Source of the DNA: Terasakiella brassicae
GTDB lineage: Bacteria > Pseudomonadota > Alphaproteobacteria > Rhodospirillales > Terasakiellaceae
NCBI RefSeq assembly: GCF_014641495.1
Contig: NZ_BMHV01000017.1
Span: 22,041 to 86,040, forward strand
Length of the DNA stretch: 64,000 nucleotides
Reading direction: 5' to 3'
The notes beneath the pieces are model-generated. The model ran no database searches. It was not told where the DNA came from and worked only from the letters and a program-made list of their open reading frames with translations. How positions within the stretch are numbered: the first letter of the stretch is position 1; every line of letters begins with the position of its first letter. Positions 26,013 through 34,077 of this stretch are shown here, piece after piece. A program made the translations under genes and the position numbers.

Positions 26013-27136
26013 CCATAACGATGGTTTTAATCTTGACCCTCCTGTTGTCTGCACATGCTTGGTTATGTGCCCGGCAAGTGTCTTATATTGGTTCACGGCA
26101 TAACGATGACATCGGGCGATATGCCAAGGCCAAGGCATATGTGGCGCTTTTATCCTATATGCTGGATATTTTGTGGTGTGCGTTGTTGCTTGTCAGTGAT
26201 GCTTTCACCACTATTCTCGACCTGACAGGCTTGATCATTACGCATTGGTTATTGCGATGCCTGGTTCTCGGCAGTGTGCAGATGCAGGTTGAACGTCATT
26301 TCGGCTTTGGTCGGATGACATGGCAAATATTTGGGAAAGTAATATTGAAGGCCTTATGTCTGCGCCTTGTGCTGACGTTTGGTGCCGTTAATCTGGTCTT
26401 TTATTATATGCCGATGACAAGTCATATGGCGGTTTTCCTGTGGGTGTGGCTGGTGTGGTTCTGCCTTGATAGTGCCGTGATTACAATACGCCCGTGGACG
26501 CAATCGCGACTGGATTGTGCGCTGAAACCTTTAGAGGATGCGGATTTGTTAAACCGGGTAACCCATATGTGTCTGTATGCCGGTTATGAACCTGTCGATG
26601 TCTATGTTCAGGATGGTTCCCAACGGACAAGTCATGCCAATGCACGTTTCGAAGGGATTGGGCCTTTCAAGCGTATCGTGCTGAATGACAGTTTACTCGA
26701 TCACCTGAATGAGGACGAAATTCTCAGCGTTATCGCCCATGAATTAGGTCACCATGCCCATCGTCATATTTTTAAATTCCAGCTTTTAAAAGGGGGGCTG
26801 ACGTTGTTGGGGATCTTGATCTTTACACAATTTTCAACATCGCTTAGTCATTTGGTGATAAGTGCTCCGGCTATATCGGCAGTGGCTTTACCGATTTTGA
26901 ATGCCTATATCCGCTCTTGTGAATATCAGGCGGACCGATTTGCAAGTTTTTATGGCGGAGGGGCGGAGACCTTCTTGCGGGCTTTGGATAAAATTCATGT
27001 CCAAAATGCGGTGATACAAGCAGGGGATCGAGTTTATGATGCGGTTTATTTTGGGCATCCTAGACCACAGGCTCGGGCGCAATATCTAAGGAAAATAAAC
27101 AATGGAGCTACAAAAATCCACGTGGCCGGAGGTTGA
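26003..27136 (+). CDS. M48-family membrane metallopeptidase in the pqq operon
   Basis: A 377-residue integral membrane protease of the Ste24/HtpX (M48) family. Four or more helices occupy residues 1-165; the zinc motif HELGHHAHRH is near residue 249 and the third ligand Glu in CEYQADRFAS near 309; VVYVQDGSQRTSHANARFEGIGPFKRIVLNDSLL precedes the motif as in M48 enzymes. It overlaps the PyrD-like gene by 10 bp and the creatininase-like gene by 35 bp. As no M16-type PqqF/PqqG is visible, it is a candidate for degrading or trimming modified PqqA; this is inference. Confidence 0.85.
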   Translation: MAMTITMVLILTLLLSAHAWLCARQVSYIGSRHNDDIGRYAKAKAYVALLSYMLDILWCALLLVSDAFTTILDLTGLIITHWLLRCLVLGSVQMQVERHFGFGRMTWQIFGKVILKALCLRLVLTFGAVNLVFYYMPMTSHMAVFLWVWLVWFCLDSAVITIRPWTQSRLDCALKPLEDADLLNRVTHMCLYAGYEPVDVYVQDGSQRTSHANARFEGIGPFKRIVLNDSLLDHLNEDEILSVIAHELGHHAHRHIFKFQLLKGGLTLLGILIFTQFSTSLSHLVISAPAISAVALPILNAYIRSCEYQADRFASFYGGGAETFLRALDKIHVQNAVIQAGDRVYDAVYFGHPRPQARAQYLRKINNGATKIHVAGG

Positions 27137-27836
27137 AAACTATCTGCAATCCTGCCAAACGATCCTGATCCCGATCGGTTCAACTGAACAACATGGCCCG
27201 AGCGGCATGATTGGGACGGACAGTATGATTGCAGAGGCGATAACAAAAGAACTCGCCCGTCGAAGTGGCCTGATGTGCGCCCCCGTTCTGTCAATTGGGA
27301 TGGCGGAACATCATATGGCGTTTGCGGGGACAATTTCCTTACAACCGCAAACTTTATCGCTGGTTATTCGTGATGTGGTGCATTCGTTGGAAGTGCATGG
27401 GTTTGCAGAGTTTATTTTCATCAACGGGCATGGTGGTAATGGTCCTGTTTTGCAACGTACCTTTCAGGAAGACGTCACAAATTGCCGTTTTTATAATTGG
27501 TATATGGGGGCTGAAACCCGAAAATTACGGGCATTACTTTATGCCGATCAGGAAGGTCGTCATGCCACGCCCAGCGAGATTGCCGTTGTTCAATATCTGG
27601 ATGAAAGCACGTTACGAAATGTCGCTTGTGATCCTGTGTGTGCCCCCGCGTTGGCGTACGAGGGGGCACAGGATATGCGTGATAAACATCCCGATGGCCG
27701 GATCGGGGCCAATGTATCACTGGCGGATCCGGTGGACGGGAAACGGCTTTTTGAAACAAGTGTGGATGATTTAATGGCAACCTTGATCAAGGATGGGACT
27801 ATTGCGCCGCCGCAACATCCGTCTGAACGGGGGTAA
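27102..27836 (+). CDS. Creatininase-family amidohydrolase in the pqq operon
   Basis: A 244-residue creatininase-fold metalloenzyme: metal motif IPIGSTEQHGPSGMIGTDSMIAEAI (Glu, His, Asp), FINGHGGNGPVLQRTF, and Glu in RHATPSEIAVVQYL. MftE, a family member in mycofactocin biosynthesis, is a peptidase that frees a modified C-terminal dipeptide from MftA; an analogous release of the crosslinked Glu-Tyr unit from PqqA is an attractive inference here. It is the last rightward gene and overlaps convergent pqqC by 38 bp. Confidence 0.85.
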   Translation: MELQKSTWPEVENYLQSCQTILIPIGSTEQHGPSGMIGTDSMIAEAITKELARRSGLMCAPVLSIGMAEHHMAFAGTISLQPQTLSLVIRDVVHSLEVHGFAEFIFINGHGGNGPVLQRTFQEDVTNCRFYNWYMGAETRKLRALLYADQEGRHATPSEIAVVQYLDESTLRNVACDPVCAPALAYEGAQDMRDKHPDGRIGANVSLADPVDGKRLFETSVDDLMATLIKDGTIAPPQHPSERG

Positions 27837-28560
27837 AACATCCCGGCGGGATCATGCCCGGGCTAACATAGGCCAGATAAAGCGCATCCAGTTGTGCCCA
27901 TAAAACACCTGTTTTCATGTAAAGGGCATCAATGACGGCTTGTTGCTGATCAATCGTACGAGCATGTTCTTTCACATAACGCAGGGCAAAATCCACATCA
28001 CGCGGGGCTTGGGTCAGGCGTTCTCGAAAATAGGCGACCATTGTTTCATCCACAAAATCGTAATTTTCCAACATGCCTGCGATCCGTTCTTTGTGAATTT
28101 TCGGGGCGAACAATTCTGTCAGGCAGGACGCAAAACCAATTAGTAACGGGGCATGGCGGCAAAAATTGATATAGGTATCAACCGCATGTTTGGTGGCTGG
28201 CAGAACCCCTTCCATTGATTGAACATAAGCACGTTCAAGACCCAAGGCCTCACATAATTTCAGCCACCGTTCAATGCCACCTTCATCCTGATCTATGCCA
28301 TCATGATCGAAAATACGCTGGCGCCAAAGATTGCGCAGTTCCTTATCTGGGCAATTGGACAAAATGGCGTAATCCTTGATCGGGATGCCTTGTTGATAGA
28401 CATATCGGTTCAAGGCCCAGGCCTGCACTTGTCCCAATGACAATTTCCCACCGTGTAACAATTTATGAAAGGGGTGCAGATTGTGATAGCGTTCTGCTCC
28501 GATGCCTTGCAGGGTTTGTTCCAGCTCATCCGGGCTCAGAACTTTATTTAGCTTGATCAT
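27799..28560 (-). CDS. pqqC: Pyrroloquinoline-quinone synthase PqqC
   Basis: A 253-residue cofactor-free oxidase that closes the ring and oxidises the intermediate AHQQ to PQQ. Typical features: YHNLHPFHKLLHGGKLSLGQVQAWALNRYVYQQGIPIKDYAILSNC, the HDG motif in RIFDHDGIDQDEGGIERWLKL, and ELFAPKIHKERIAGMLENYDFVDETMVAYFRERL. Length is normal. It follows pqqB with a 4-bp overlap and converges on the creatininase-like gene, sharing 38 bp, so its distal position in a separate operon is unusual for pqq clusters. Confidence 0.97.
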   Translation of the reverse strand: MIKLNKVLSPDELEQTLQGIGAERYHNLHPFHKLLHGGKLSLGQVQAWALNRYVYQQGIPIKDYAILSNCPDKELRNLWRQRIFDHDGIDQDEGGIERWLKLCEALGLERAYVQSMEGVLPATKHAVDTYINFCRHAPLLIGFASCLTELFAPKIHKERIAGMLENYDFVDETMVAYFRERLTQAPRDVDFALRYVKEHARTIDQQQAVIDALYMKTGVLWAQLDALYLAYVSPGMIPPGCFTPVQTDVAAAQ

Positions 28561-29489
28561 AAGATAACCTCCATTGTGTCATAGCCGATTTCCCATCCGG
28601 CTTTATTGGCAATTGCTCGTTCCGTTGAATTTTCCAACAGAACGGGATTTGTATTGTTGATATGGATAAAGACTTTGCGCTTGATGTTTAGTTCTTCAAA
28701 CGCCTGAATGCTGCCTTGGGGGCCTGCCATGCACATATGGCCCATGCGTTGTCCGGTTTTGACGCCGCAGCCTGTTTCGATCATTTCATGGTCAACCCAT
28801 GTTGTACCGTCAAAAAAGACCAAATCGCTGTTTTGCACGCGTTCAGCCAAGTCCGGGGGCAAGGCAGCGCATCCGGGCAAATAATAAAAAGATTTTTTGC
28901 TGTCGCGCACCGTAACCTTTATGCCAACGGTATCTTCGGGGACGGAACCAAAATTCACCCCTGCTTTTTCATCTTCCAGATAAAGGGCGATTTTGCCGGG
29001 GACGGGGAAAAGTTCAATCTCAATGCCGCTGTTTTGTCCGTCCAGAAAACAAAGCTCGGTTTTTTGATCTATGGGAAGTTTGCGCCGTGCAACGTAGTCG
29101 GGGTTCAGGATATTAAACAGGCTGTTTTCGCCTAAAACGTTTATGACGCGTTGGGTGGCGTAAAGGGCGAGGGGCTGGCTTTCGCGTAACGTCAACAATC
29201 CGCCGATATGGTCGACATCGGCATTAGTCAGAATAACCCCTTTGATCGGGCTGTGCCGTTTACCGTGTTTTGGGTGCAGGCAGGGATTGGCTTGAATTTG
29301 CTGACGAATATCGGGGGAGGCATTTAACAGGAACCAGTTGTCCCCATCCACAGTGATGGCAAGCGAGGATTGCGTGCGGGCAATTGCATCAGGATTATTT
29401 GCCCATGCCTTGCGGCAATTGTCACAATGGCAATTCCATTGCGGGAATCCCCCACCTGCCGCCGCCCCGAGAATTTTAATCTTCAACAT
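28557..29489 (-). CDS. pqqB: PQQ biosynthesis protein PqqB
   Basis: A 310-residue metallo-beta-lactamase-fold enzyme. It starts with the family signature LKIKILGAAAGGGFPQWNCHCDNCRKAW (the Cys pair binds structural zinc) and continues with RTQSSLAITVDGDNWFLLNASPDIRQQI and LTNADVDHIGGLLTLRESQPL, where PqqB replaces the usual HxHxDH by NADVDHIGGL. It has been shown to hydroxylate the modified Tyr during PQQ formation. Operator-like CTAGACCTTTGTCCAAT lies 62 bp upstream. Confidence 0.97.
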   Translation of the reverse strand: MLKIKILGAAAGGGFPQWNCHCDNCRKAWANNPDAIARTQSSLAITVDGDNWFLLNASPDIRQQIQANPCLHPKHGKRHSPIKGVILTNADVDHIGGLLTLRESQPLALYATQRVINVLGENSLFNILNPDYVARRKLPIDQKTELCFLDGQNSGIEIELFPVPGKIALYLEDEKAGVNFGSVPEDTVGIKVTVRDSKKSFYYLPGCAALPPDLAERVQNSDLVFFDGTTWVDHEMIETGCGVKTGQRMGHMCMAGPQGSIQAFEELNIKRKVFIHINNTNPVLLENSTERAIANKAGWEIGYDTMEVIL

Positions 29490-29550
29490 TTTGCGTGCCT
29501 ATGCCTGTTTTACGGAACAACAGGATAAGTGAAAGGGCACCTTAAAACAT

Positions 29551-29567
29551 ATTGGACAAAGGTCTAG
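29551..29567 (-). promoter_or_regulatory. Putative operator upstream of pqqB
   Basis: On the minus strand CTAGACCTTTGTCCAAT, 62 bp from the pqqB start; close to TTAGACCTTTGGCTAAT upstream of cytochrome c-550. Confidence 0.6.
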
Positions 29568-29599
29568 GCTGCTTCCATTTTATGAGGGACGGGAGCATT

Positions 29600-29635
29600 T
29601 GTGTAGTTTCTTGGAAAATGCGGTTAAATCGCAAT
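29600..29635 (-). repeat. Solitary CRISPR-repeat-like sequence
   Basis: 36 bp that match the repeat of the array at 48172 in 29 positions, including an uninterrupted 11-bp GAAAATGCGGT core. On the minus strand, the orientation in which crRNA would be read, it starts ATTGCGATTTAACCGCATTT. There is no second repeat, no spacer and no terminator beside it. It lies in the divergent gap between pqqB and the DUF2946 gene, 14 kb from cas9. The embedded -35/-10-like elements of the array repeat are weaker here (TTAACC, TACACA). See findings. Confidence 0.7.
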
Positions 29636-29782
29636 TTTAATTAATGGAATTTGCGTCTAACAAGATCAAATTAACAAACATCAATTGTAGATGGATTTAA
29701 AATAGGTTACATAGTCGTTATGTCGAACGCTAACAGAAATAGAAAAATAAAAAAATTGGGCCTTTTGTTAAGAAAAGGAACG

Positions 29783-30151
29783 ATGCGGTTTTTTATTTTG
29801 TCTGTTTTGATGGTTCAAATTTCGGTCCCTTTAATTACATCGACACCTGTCAATGCCAAGATTGATACTGGCATTGGTGGGGAATATACGGTCATCTGTA
29901 CCGCGAACGGTTTGAAACTTGTTCGCGTAAGTGATGGGGATGAACCCCCTAAAGCGGACAATCAGGCAGAACATTGTTTGAGTTGTCGTCTGGCTTTGTT
30001 GGGCTTTTCTTTGCCTGATGCAGGTGACCTGATTGCCGAATATGTAATTTATGAAGGCGAACAACACATTGTCGAGATCGATGCCGGGATAATCCCACAA
30101 GGGCGCGTTGTTACCGACAATACGGCACGTGCGCCCCCTCGTCTTGTCTGA
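29783..30151 (+). CDS. DUF2946-like exported protein
   Basis: A 122-residue protein starting at MRFFILSVLMVQ; this ATG is preceded by AAAAGGAACG, while an upstream in-frame ATG (29720) would place 21 polar residues before the signal peptide. The export signal is FFILSVLMVQISVPLITSTPVNA. ICTANGLKLVRV and HCLSCRLAL match the pattern of DUF2946 proteins, which have a CxxC-like pair and are frequent beside TonB receptors and copper genes. Metal binding through HCxxC is plausible but not shown. Confidence 0.65.
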   Translation: MRFFILSVLMVQISVPLITSTPVNAKIDTGIGGEYTVICTANGLKLVRVSDGDEPPKADNQAEHCLSCRLALLGFSLPDAGDLIAEYVIYEGEQHIVEIDAGIIPQGRVVTDNTARAPPRLV

Positions 30152-30252
30152 CAATCAAAAAAACTAAAAACGAGACATCTATCCAATGAATGGCGCTCGC
30201 CTCATTGCGTGGGTGGTCTTTATTTGATGAAAAGACTATTGGGGTAATCTTA

Positions 30253-32322
30253 ATGACGACGTTTTTTGCGATGCGTAGCTTGCGCGCATGCTTGCTTGTT
30301 TCAAGCGCTTTTGTAATTTGTTCAAATTCTGTTTTTGCTCAAAGCAATATTACGCTGGAAGAAGTGACTGTTACCGGTACACGTGAGGCTCAGCCAAAAG
30401 CAGAAGTTTCCACGACGATTTCATCTGTTGGTGAAGAAGAAATTCAAAATATCAAGCCACAGCACCCAACAGAAGTTATTGGTCGTGTTGCCGGCGCGCA
30501 TGCCGCTATTACCGGGGGGGAGGGGCATACGATGGCTATTCGTCAGCCCATTTCGACCAGTCCGGTATATCTTTATCTAGAAGATGGTATTCCGACACGA
30601 TCAACCGGTTTTTTTAACCATAATGCACTTTACGAAATCAACGTTCCGCAATCCGGTGGTGTCGAGATTTCTAAAGGGCCGGGCTCATCCTTACAGGGCA
30701 GTGATGCCATCGGTGGTGTCATCAATGTTTTGACGCGCGATCCTTCGTTGGAAGAAGAGATGAATATGTCTCTGGAATATGGGTCTTTCGGTTTTATGCG
30801 TGGCCTGATTGATTACGGCAATAGCTGGGAAAATGATGGTCTGCGTGCCTCGGCCAATATGACTCATACGGATGGTTGGCGCGATTCAACAGCTTATGAT
30901 CGTCAAGCAACAACCGTTCGCTGGGATCACTTTGTTGATGATGCCTCTAGTGTAAAAACAATTTTTTCAGCATCCAATATTGATCAGGAAACTGCAGGGT
31001 CCTCACGCTTAAACCGACAAGACTATGAAAATAGTCCGACAACGAACTACACGCCGATTTCATTTCGCAAAGTGAAAGCACTGCGTTTTTCCAGTGCGTA
31101 TGAAACGGAAACAGTGGATAGCTTGACGTCTTTGACAGGTTATCTGCGTTGGAACGAAATGGAGATGTTGCCAAACTGGAGCTTGGGTTATGATCCGGTT
31201 ATTTATAAAACGGGGCATAGTTCTGTCGGTTTGATGAGCAAATATCGTAAAGACTTTGAACCGATGCGCACCCGTCTTGTTGTTGGTGCCGATCTGGATT
31301 ACAGCCCTGGACAGCGTGATGAGTCAAAGGTGACGCGCACGAAAGTGGGGAACATATACACCAGCTATACGGTCGGGGATCAAATTTATGATTATGATGC
31401 AACATTTATGTCCGCTTCCCCATATGCGCATTTGGAAACGTCACCAACCGATAAATTGCGCGTGAGCGGTGGCTTACGCCTTGATGCCATCCGTTATGAG
31501 TATGACAACCATTTAAGTGTAGTGACAGTGGGGAATTGGCGTCGCCATGATGACAATACGGTTAACTTCCTGCATTTGAGCCCAAAAGCGGGTTTAACAT
31601 ACGAATTTTCACCTGAACTTAACGGGTTTGCCTCTTACAAGCATGCCTTTAGAGCACCATCGGAAGGTAACTTGTTTAGATCCGGTAAGGCTGCAGATTC
31701 CATCCATCTGGATCCTGTGAAAGTCGATAGCTATGAAATGGGGGTGCGCGGGAAACCCACACAAGACTTGAGTTATGAATTGTCTGTTTATTACATGAGT
31801 AAACAAGATGACATCTTAACCTATAACGATGGGGTGAACCGATATCAAACCAATGCCGGTGAAACTTTGCACAAAGGGATTGAAGCGAGTATTGGGTACC
31901 GCTTGACAGAGGAATGGAAATTCAATCTGGCTTCCTCGTATGCGAAACATACCTATGAAAAATGGATGCCGTCTACAACCGTAGATTATTCCGGTAAAGA
32001 GATGACATCTGCACCGCGTTGGATTAATAACGCGACCTTAAACTATACGCCGCGTCTTTTGCCTGAATTGAACCTAGAAATTGAATGGGTCAATTTGGGG
32101 GAATATTGGATGGATGAAGCCAATACGACAAAATATGAAGGTCACCATCTGTTTAATTTACGCGGTGCCTATAAAGTAACTGAAAACTTTAATGTTTTTG
32201 GCAAGGTGATGAACTTGACGGATCGTCGTTATGCAACGGCGGCCTCGTTAAACGGTACAACGGAAGAATTTGCACCGGGCTTACCTTTATCTGCGTTTCT
32301 GGGTATCGAGGTTAAATTCTAA
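30253..32322 (+). CDS. TonB-dependent outer-membrane receptor
   Basis: A 689-residue receptor starting at MTTFFAMRSL (30253), where the signal peptide begins (LRACLLVSSAFVICSNSVFA); a frame open from 30190 adds 21 unlikely residues. The TonB box follows (ITLEEVTVTGTR), then the plug (AEVIGRVAGAHAAITGGEGHTMAIRQPISTSPVYLYLEDGIPTRSTGFFNHNALYEINVPQSGGVEISKGPGSSLQGSDAIGGVINV) and a beta barrel ending in a C-terminal Phe (LSAFLGIEVKF). The substrate is not evident; DUF2946 next door suggests copper, while the nearby lanthanide enzyme makes a rare-earth chelate possible. Confidence 0.92.
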   Translation: MTTFFAMRSLRACLLVSSAFVICSNSVFAQSNITLEEVTVTGTREAQPKAEVSTTISSVGEEEIQNIKPQHPTEVIGRVAGAHAAITGGEGHTMAIRQPISTSPVYLYLEDGIPTRSTGFFNHNALYEINVPQSGGVEISKGPGSSLQGSDAIGGVINVLTRDPSLEEEMNMSLEYGSFGFMRGLIDYGNSWENDGLRASANMTHTDGWRDSTAYDRQATTVRWDHFVDDASSVKTIFSASNIDQETAGSSRLNRQDYENSPTTNYTPISFRKVKALRFSSAYETETVDSLTSLTGYLRWNEMEMLPNWSLGYDPVIYKTGHSSVGLMSKYRKDFEPMRTRLVVGADLDYSPGQRDESKVTRTKVGNIYTSYTVGDQIYDYDATFMSASPYAHLETSPTDKLRVSGGLRLDAIRYEYDNHLSVVTVGNWRRHDDNTVNFLHLSPKAGLTYEFSPELNGFASYKHAFRAPSEGNLFRSGKAADSIHLDPVKVDSYEMGVRGKPTQDLSYELSVYYMSKQDDILTYNDGVNRYQTNAGETLHKGIEASIGYRLTEEWKFNLASSYAKHTYEKWMPSTTVDYSGKEMTSAPRWINNATLNYTPRLLPELNLEIEWVNLGEYWMDEANTTKYEGHHLFNLRGAYKVTENFNVFGKVMNLTDRRYATAASLNGTTEEFAPGLPLSAFLGIEVKF

Positions 32323-33578
32323 TGTTGCGCAAATTGATATTTGCCGTGCTTTTCTTGTTGTTAGGGATGTCTGTTGAGACAGCTTTGGCCGCAAGTGGGG
32401 CGCATCAACATGGTGGAGGAGGGCAAGAGCCCTCCTTCAACCACTGTTTAAAACCGGAAAATTCTCCGTCTTTATTGTGTGCAAATGTGCCTACCCCCCA
32501 CATCGCACCGGATGGCTCACTTTGGCTTATATGGACAGAACATGGGCATGTTTATGTCGGGCATCGCAAAAATCCCGCAAGTGGTAGTTTTGAAAAAATT
32601 TCCCGCATTACAAAACAAGCGCGTCAACTGGATATAAATGGGGAAAGTCGTCCCAAAATTGCCGTTGGACCCCAAGGGGACGTGTACCTCACCTTTACTG
32701 CAAAAGGGGAGAAAAAATATACAGGCGTGGTCTATTTTGCGCAGTCCCAAGATGGGGGCAATAGTTTTTCCGTCCCGCGAAAGATCAGTGATGAGGAACG
32801 TCCCAGTAGTCAACGTTTTGCGACATTAGGTGTGAATAAACAGGGACGGATTCATATCGCTTGGCTGGATAAACGAGATTTGTTTACCGCCAAGAAGGCG
32901 AAAAATAACTATAGCGGTTCTGCGATGTATTATGCCTTTTCGGATGACCGTGGAAACAGTTTTTCCGCCAATAAAAAGGGCATGGATCACAGTTGTGAAT
33001 GTTGCCGAACAGCGATGGATTATGATTTGGACGATAATCCTGTGATCATATGGCGTCATATTTTCGGTAAGAATTTCAGAGACCATGCCATGTTAAAAAT
33101 CAAGGCAGATGGAACGCCGGAAAAAATGGAACGGATCAGCGAAGATGATTGGGCGATTGACGGGTGTCCCCATCATGGACCAGACCTTTCGATCTCTGCA
33201 TCCGGTATGCGTCATGTGGTCTGGTTTACCGATGCGGATAAACGATCAGGCCTGTTTTATGCCCATCAACAAAAACAAGGCGGGATGTTTTCTGCACCAA
33301 TGGGGTTTGGCAATCCAGACAATCAAGCCGCTCACCCTCAGGTTCTTTCGGTTGATGAGATTTTATATATCGTATGGAAAGAATTTGATGGGGAGAAAAG
33401 CAGCGTCCTTTTGATCCAATCAAATGATGAAGGACAAAGCTGGTCTGCACCGATACCCGTCGCAACAACAAAGGGCGCATCGGATCATCCCTTCCTGATT
33501 AAAGATGATAAGGGGCTGTATCTTTCGTGGGCAACAGCCTTTGAAGGATGGCAACTCTTTACGCTTGCACAAAGATAG
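32322..33578 (+). CDS. Exported sialidase-fold (BNR-repeat) protein
   Basis: A 418-residue secreted six-bladed propeller with Asp-box/BNR repeats (SQDGGNSFSVPRKI, SDDRGNSFSANKK, SNDEGQSWSAPIPV) after signal MLRKLIFAVLFLLLGMSVETALA. Unusual Cys/His segments could bind metal: GAHQHGGGGQEPSFNHC near the N-terminus, DHSCECCRTAMDYD, and DGCPHHGPD. True sialidase action is unlikely given the setting; a cofactor- or metal-handling role with the TonB receptor is more plausible. Its start overlaps the receptor stop (TAATG). Confidence 0.8.
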   Translation: MLRKLIFAVLFLLLGMSVETALAASGAHQHGGGGQEPSFNHCLKPENSPSLLCANVPTPHIAPDGSLWLIWTEHGHVYVGHRKNPASGSFEKISRITKQARQLDINGESRPKIAVGPQGDVYLTFTAKGEKKYTGVVYFAQSQDGGNSFSVPRKISDEERPSSQRFATLGVNKQGRIHIAWLDKRDLFTAKKAKNNYSGSAMYYAFSDDRGNSFSANKKGMDHSCECCRTAMDYDLDDNPVIIWRHIFGKNFRDHAMLKIKADGTPEKMERISEDDWAIDGCPHHGPDLSISASGMRHVVWFTDADKRSGLFYAHQQKQGGMFSAPMGFGNPDNQAAHPQVLSVDEILYIVWKEFDGEKSSVLLIQSNDEGQSWSAPIPVATTKGASDHPFLIKDDKGLYLSWATAFEGWQLFTLAQR

Positions 33579-33588
33579 GAAGGGGAAG

Positions 33589-34077
33589 ATGAAAAAACAG
33601 ATTATTCTCCTTTTTTTATTTTGTGTTTTTGTTCTGGGCGGGCGTGTAAGTGCTGCTGATACACAGGAACATGCCTTTGATGAGACAAGCTTTCAGGAAA
33701 TTTTGCATAAGGAAAAGGGACGTCCTCTCATCGTGAATTTCTGGTCATATGATTGCGTGCCCTGTCTGGCGGAAATGGCCGAGTTTGATCATTTTACACA
33801 ACAACATGATGATGTGAAGTTGACATTGGTGTCCACAGATCCGTGGGATCAAATGAAACGTATCCGCCGAACCTTGGCAAAATATGGGCCACAAAGGTTC
33901 GAATCCTGGGTGTTTGCGCATGCATTTGTTGAAAAAATTCGTTTCAGTGTGGATCGCAAGTGGCGAGGGCAATTGCCGCGGACTTATCTTGTCGACCCCG
34001 ATGGAACGCGACATAGCCTGACAGGGGCGGTAGATGGGGATCGCCTCGATCAATGGTATAAAGGGTTTTCAAAATGA
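33589..34077 (+). CDS. TlpA-like thioredoxin-fold protein
   Basis: A 162-residue periplasmic redoxin. The start MKKQIILLFLFCVFVLGG follows AGGAAGGGGAAG; an upstream in-frame start (33505) would overlap the preceding gene. After the signal, FWSYDCVPCLAEMAEFDHF holds the CxxC active site (CVPC), and PRTYLVDPDGTRHSL the cis-Pro region. It probably reduces or exchanges disulfides in the Cys-rich partners encoded beside it. It overlaps tonB by 4 bp. Confidence 0.85.
   Translation: MKKQIILLFLFCVFVLGGRVSAADTQEHAFDETSFQEILHKEKGRPLIVNFWSYDCVPCLAEMAEFDHFTQQHDDVKLTLVSTDPWDQMKRIRRTLAKYGPQRFESWVFAHAFVEKIRFSVDRKWRGQLPRTYLVDPDGTRHSLTGAVDGDRLDQWYKGFSK

Noticed and set aside
29600..29660. Second tracrRNA on the plus strand at the solitary repeat
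   Set aside because: The orientation would fit an anti-repeat, but no nexus-like hairpin or terminator with T-run follows, while the candidate upstream of cas9 has all of these.
32322..33578. True sialidase activity for the BNR-repeat protein
   Set aside because: BNR/Asp-box repeats only show the propeller fold; I could not see the Arg triad, and the operon is a TonB uptake system with no sialic-acid genes.
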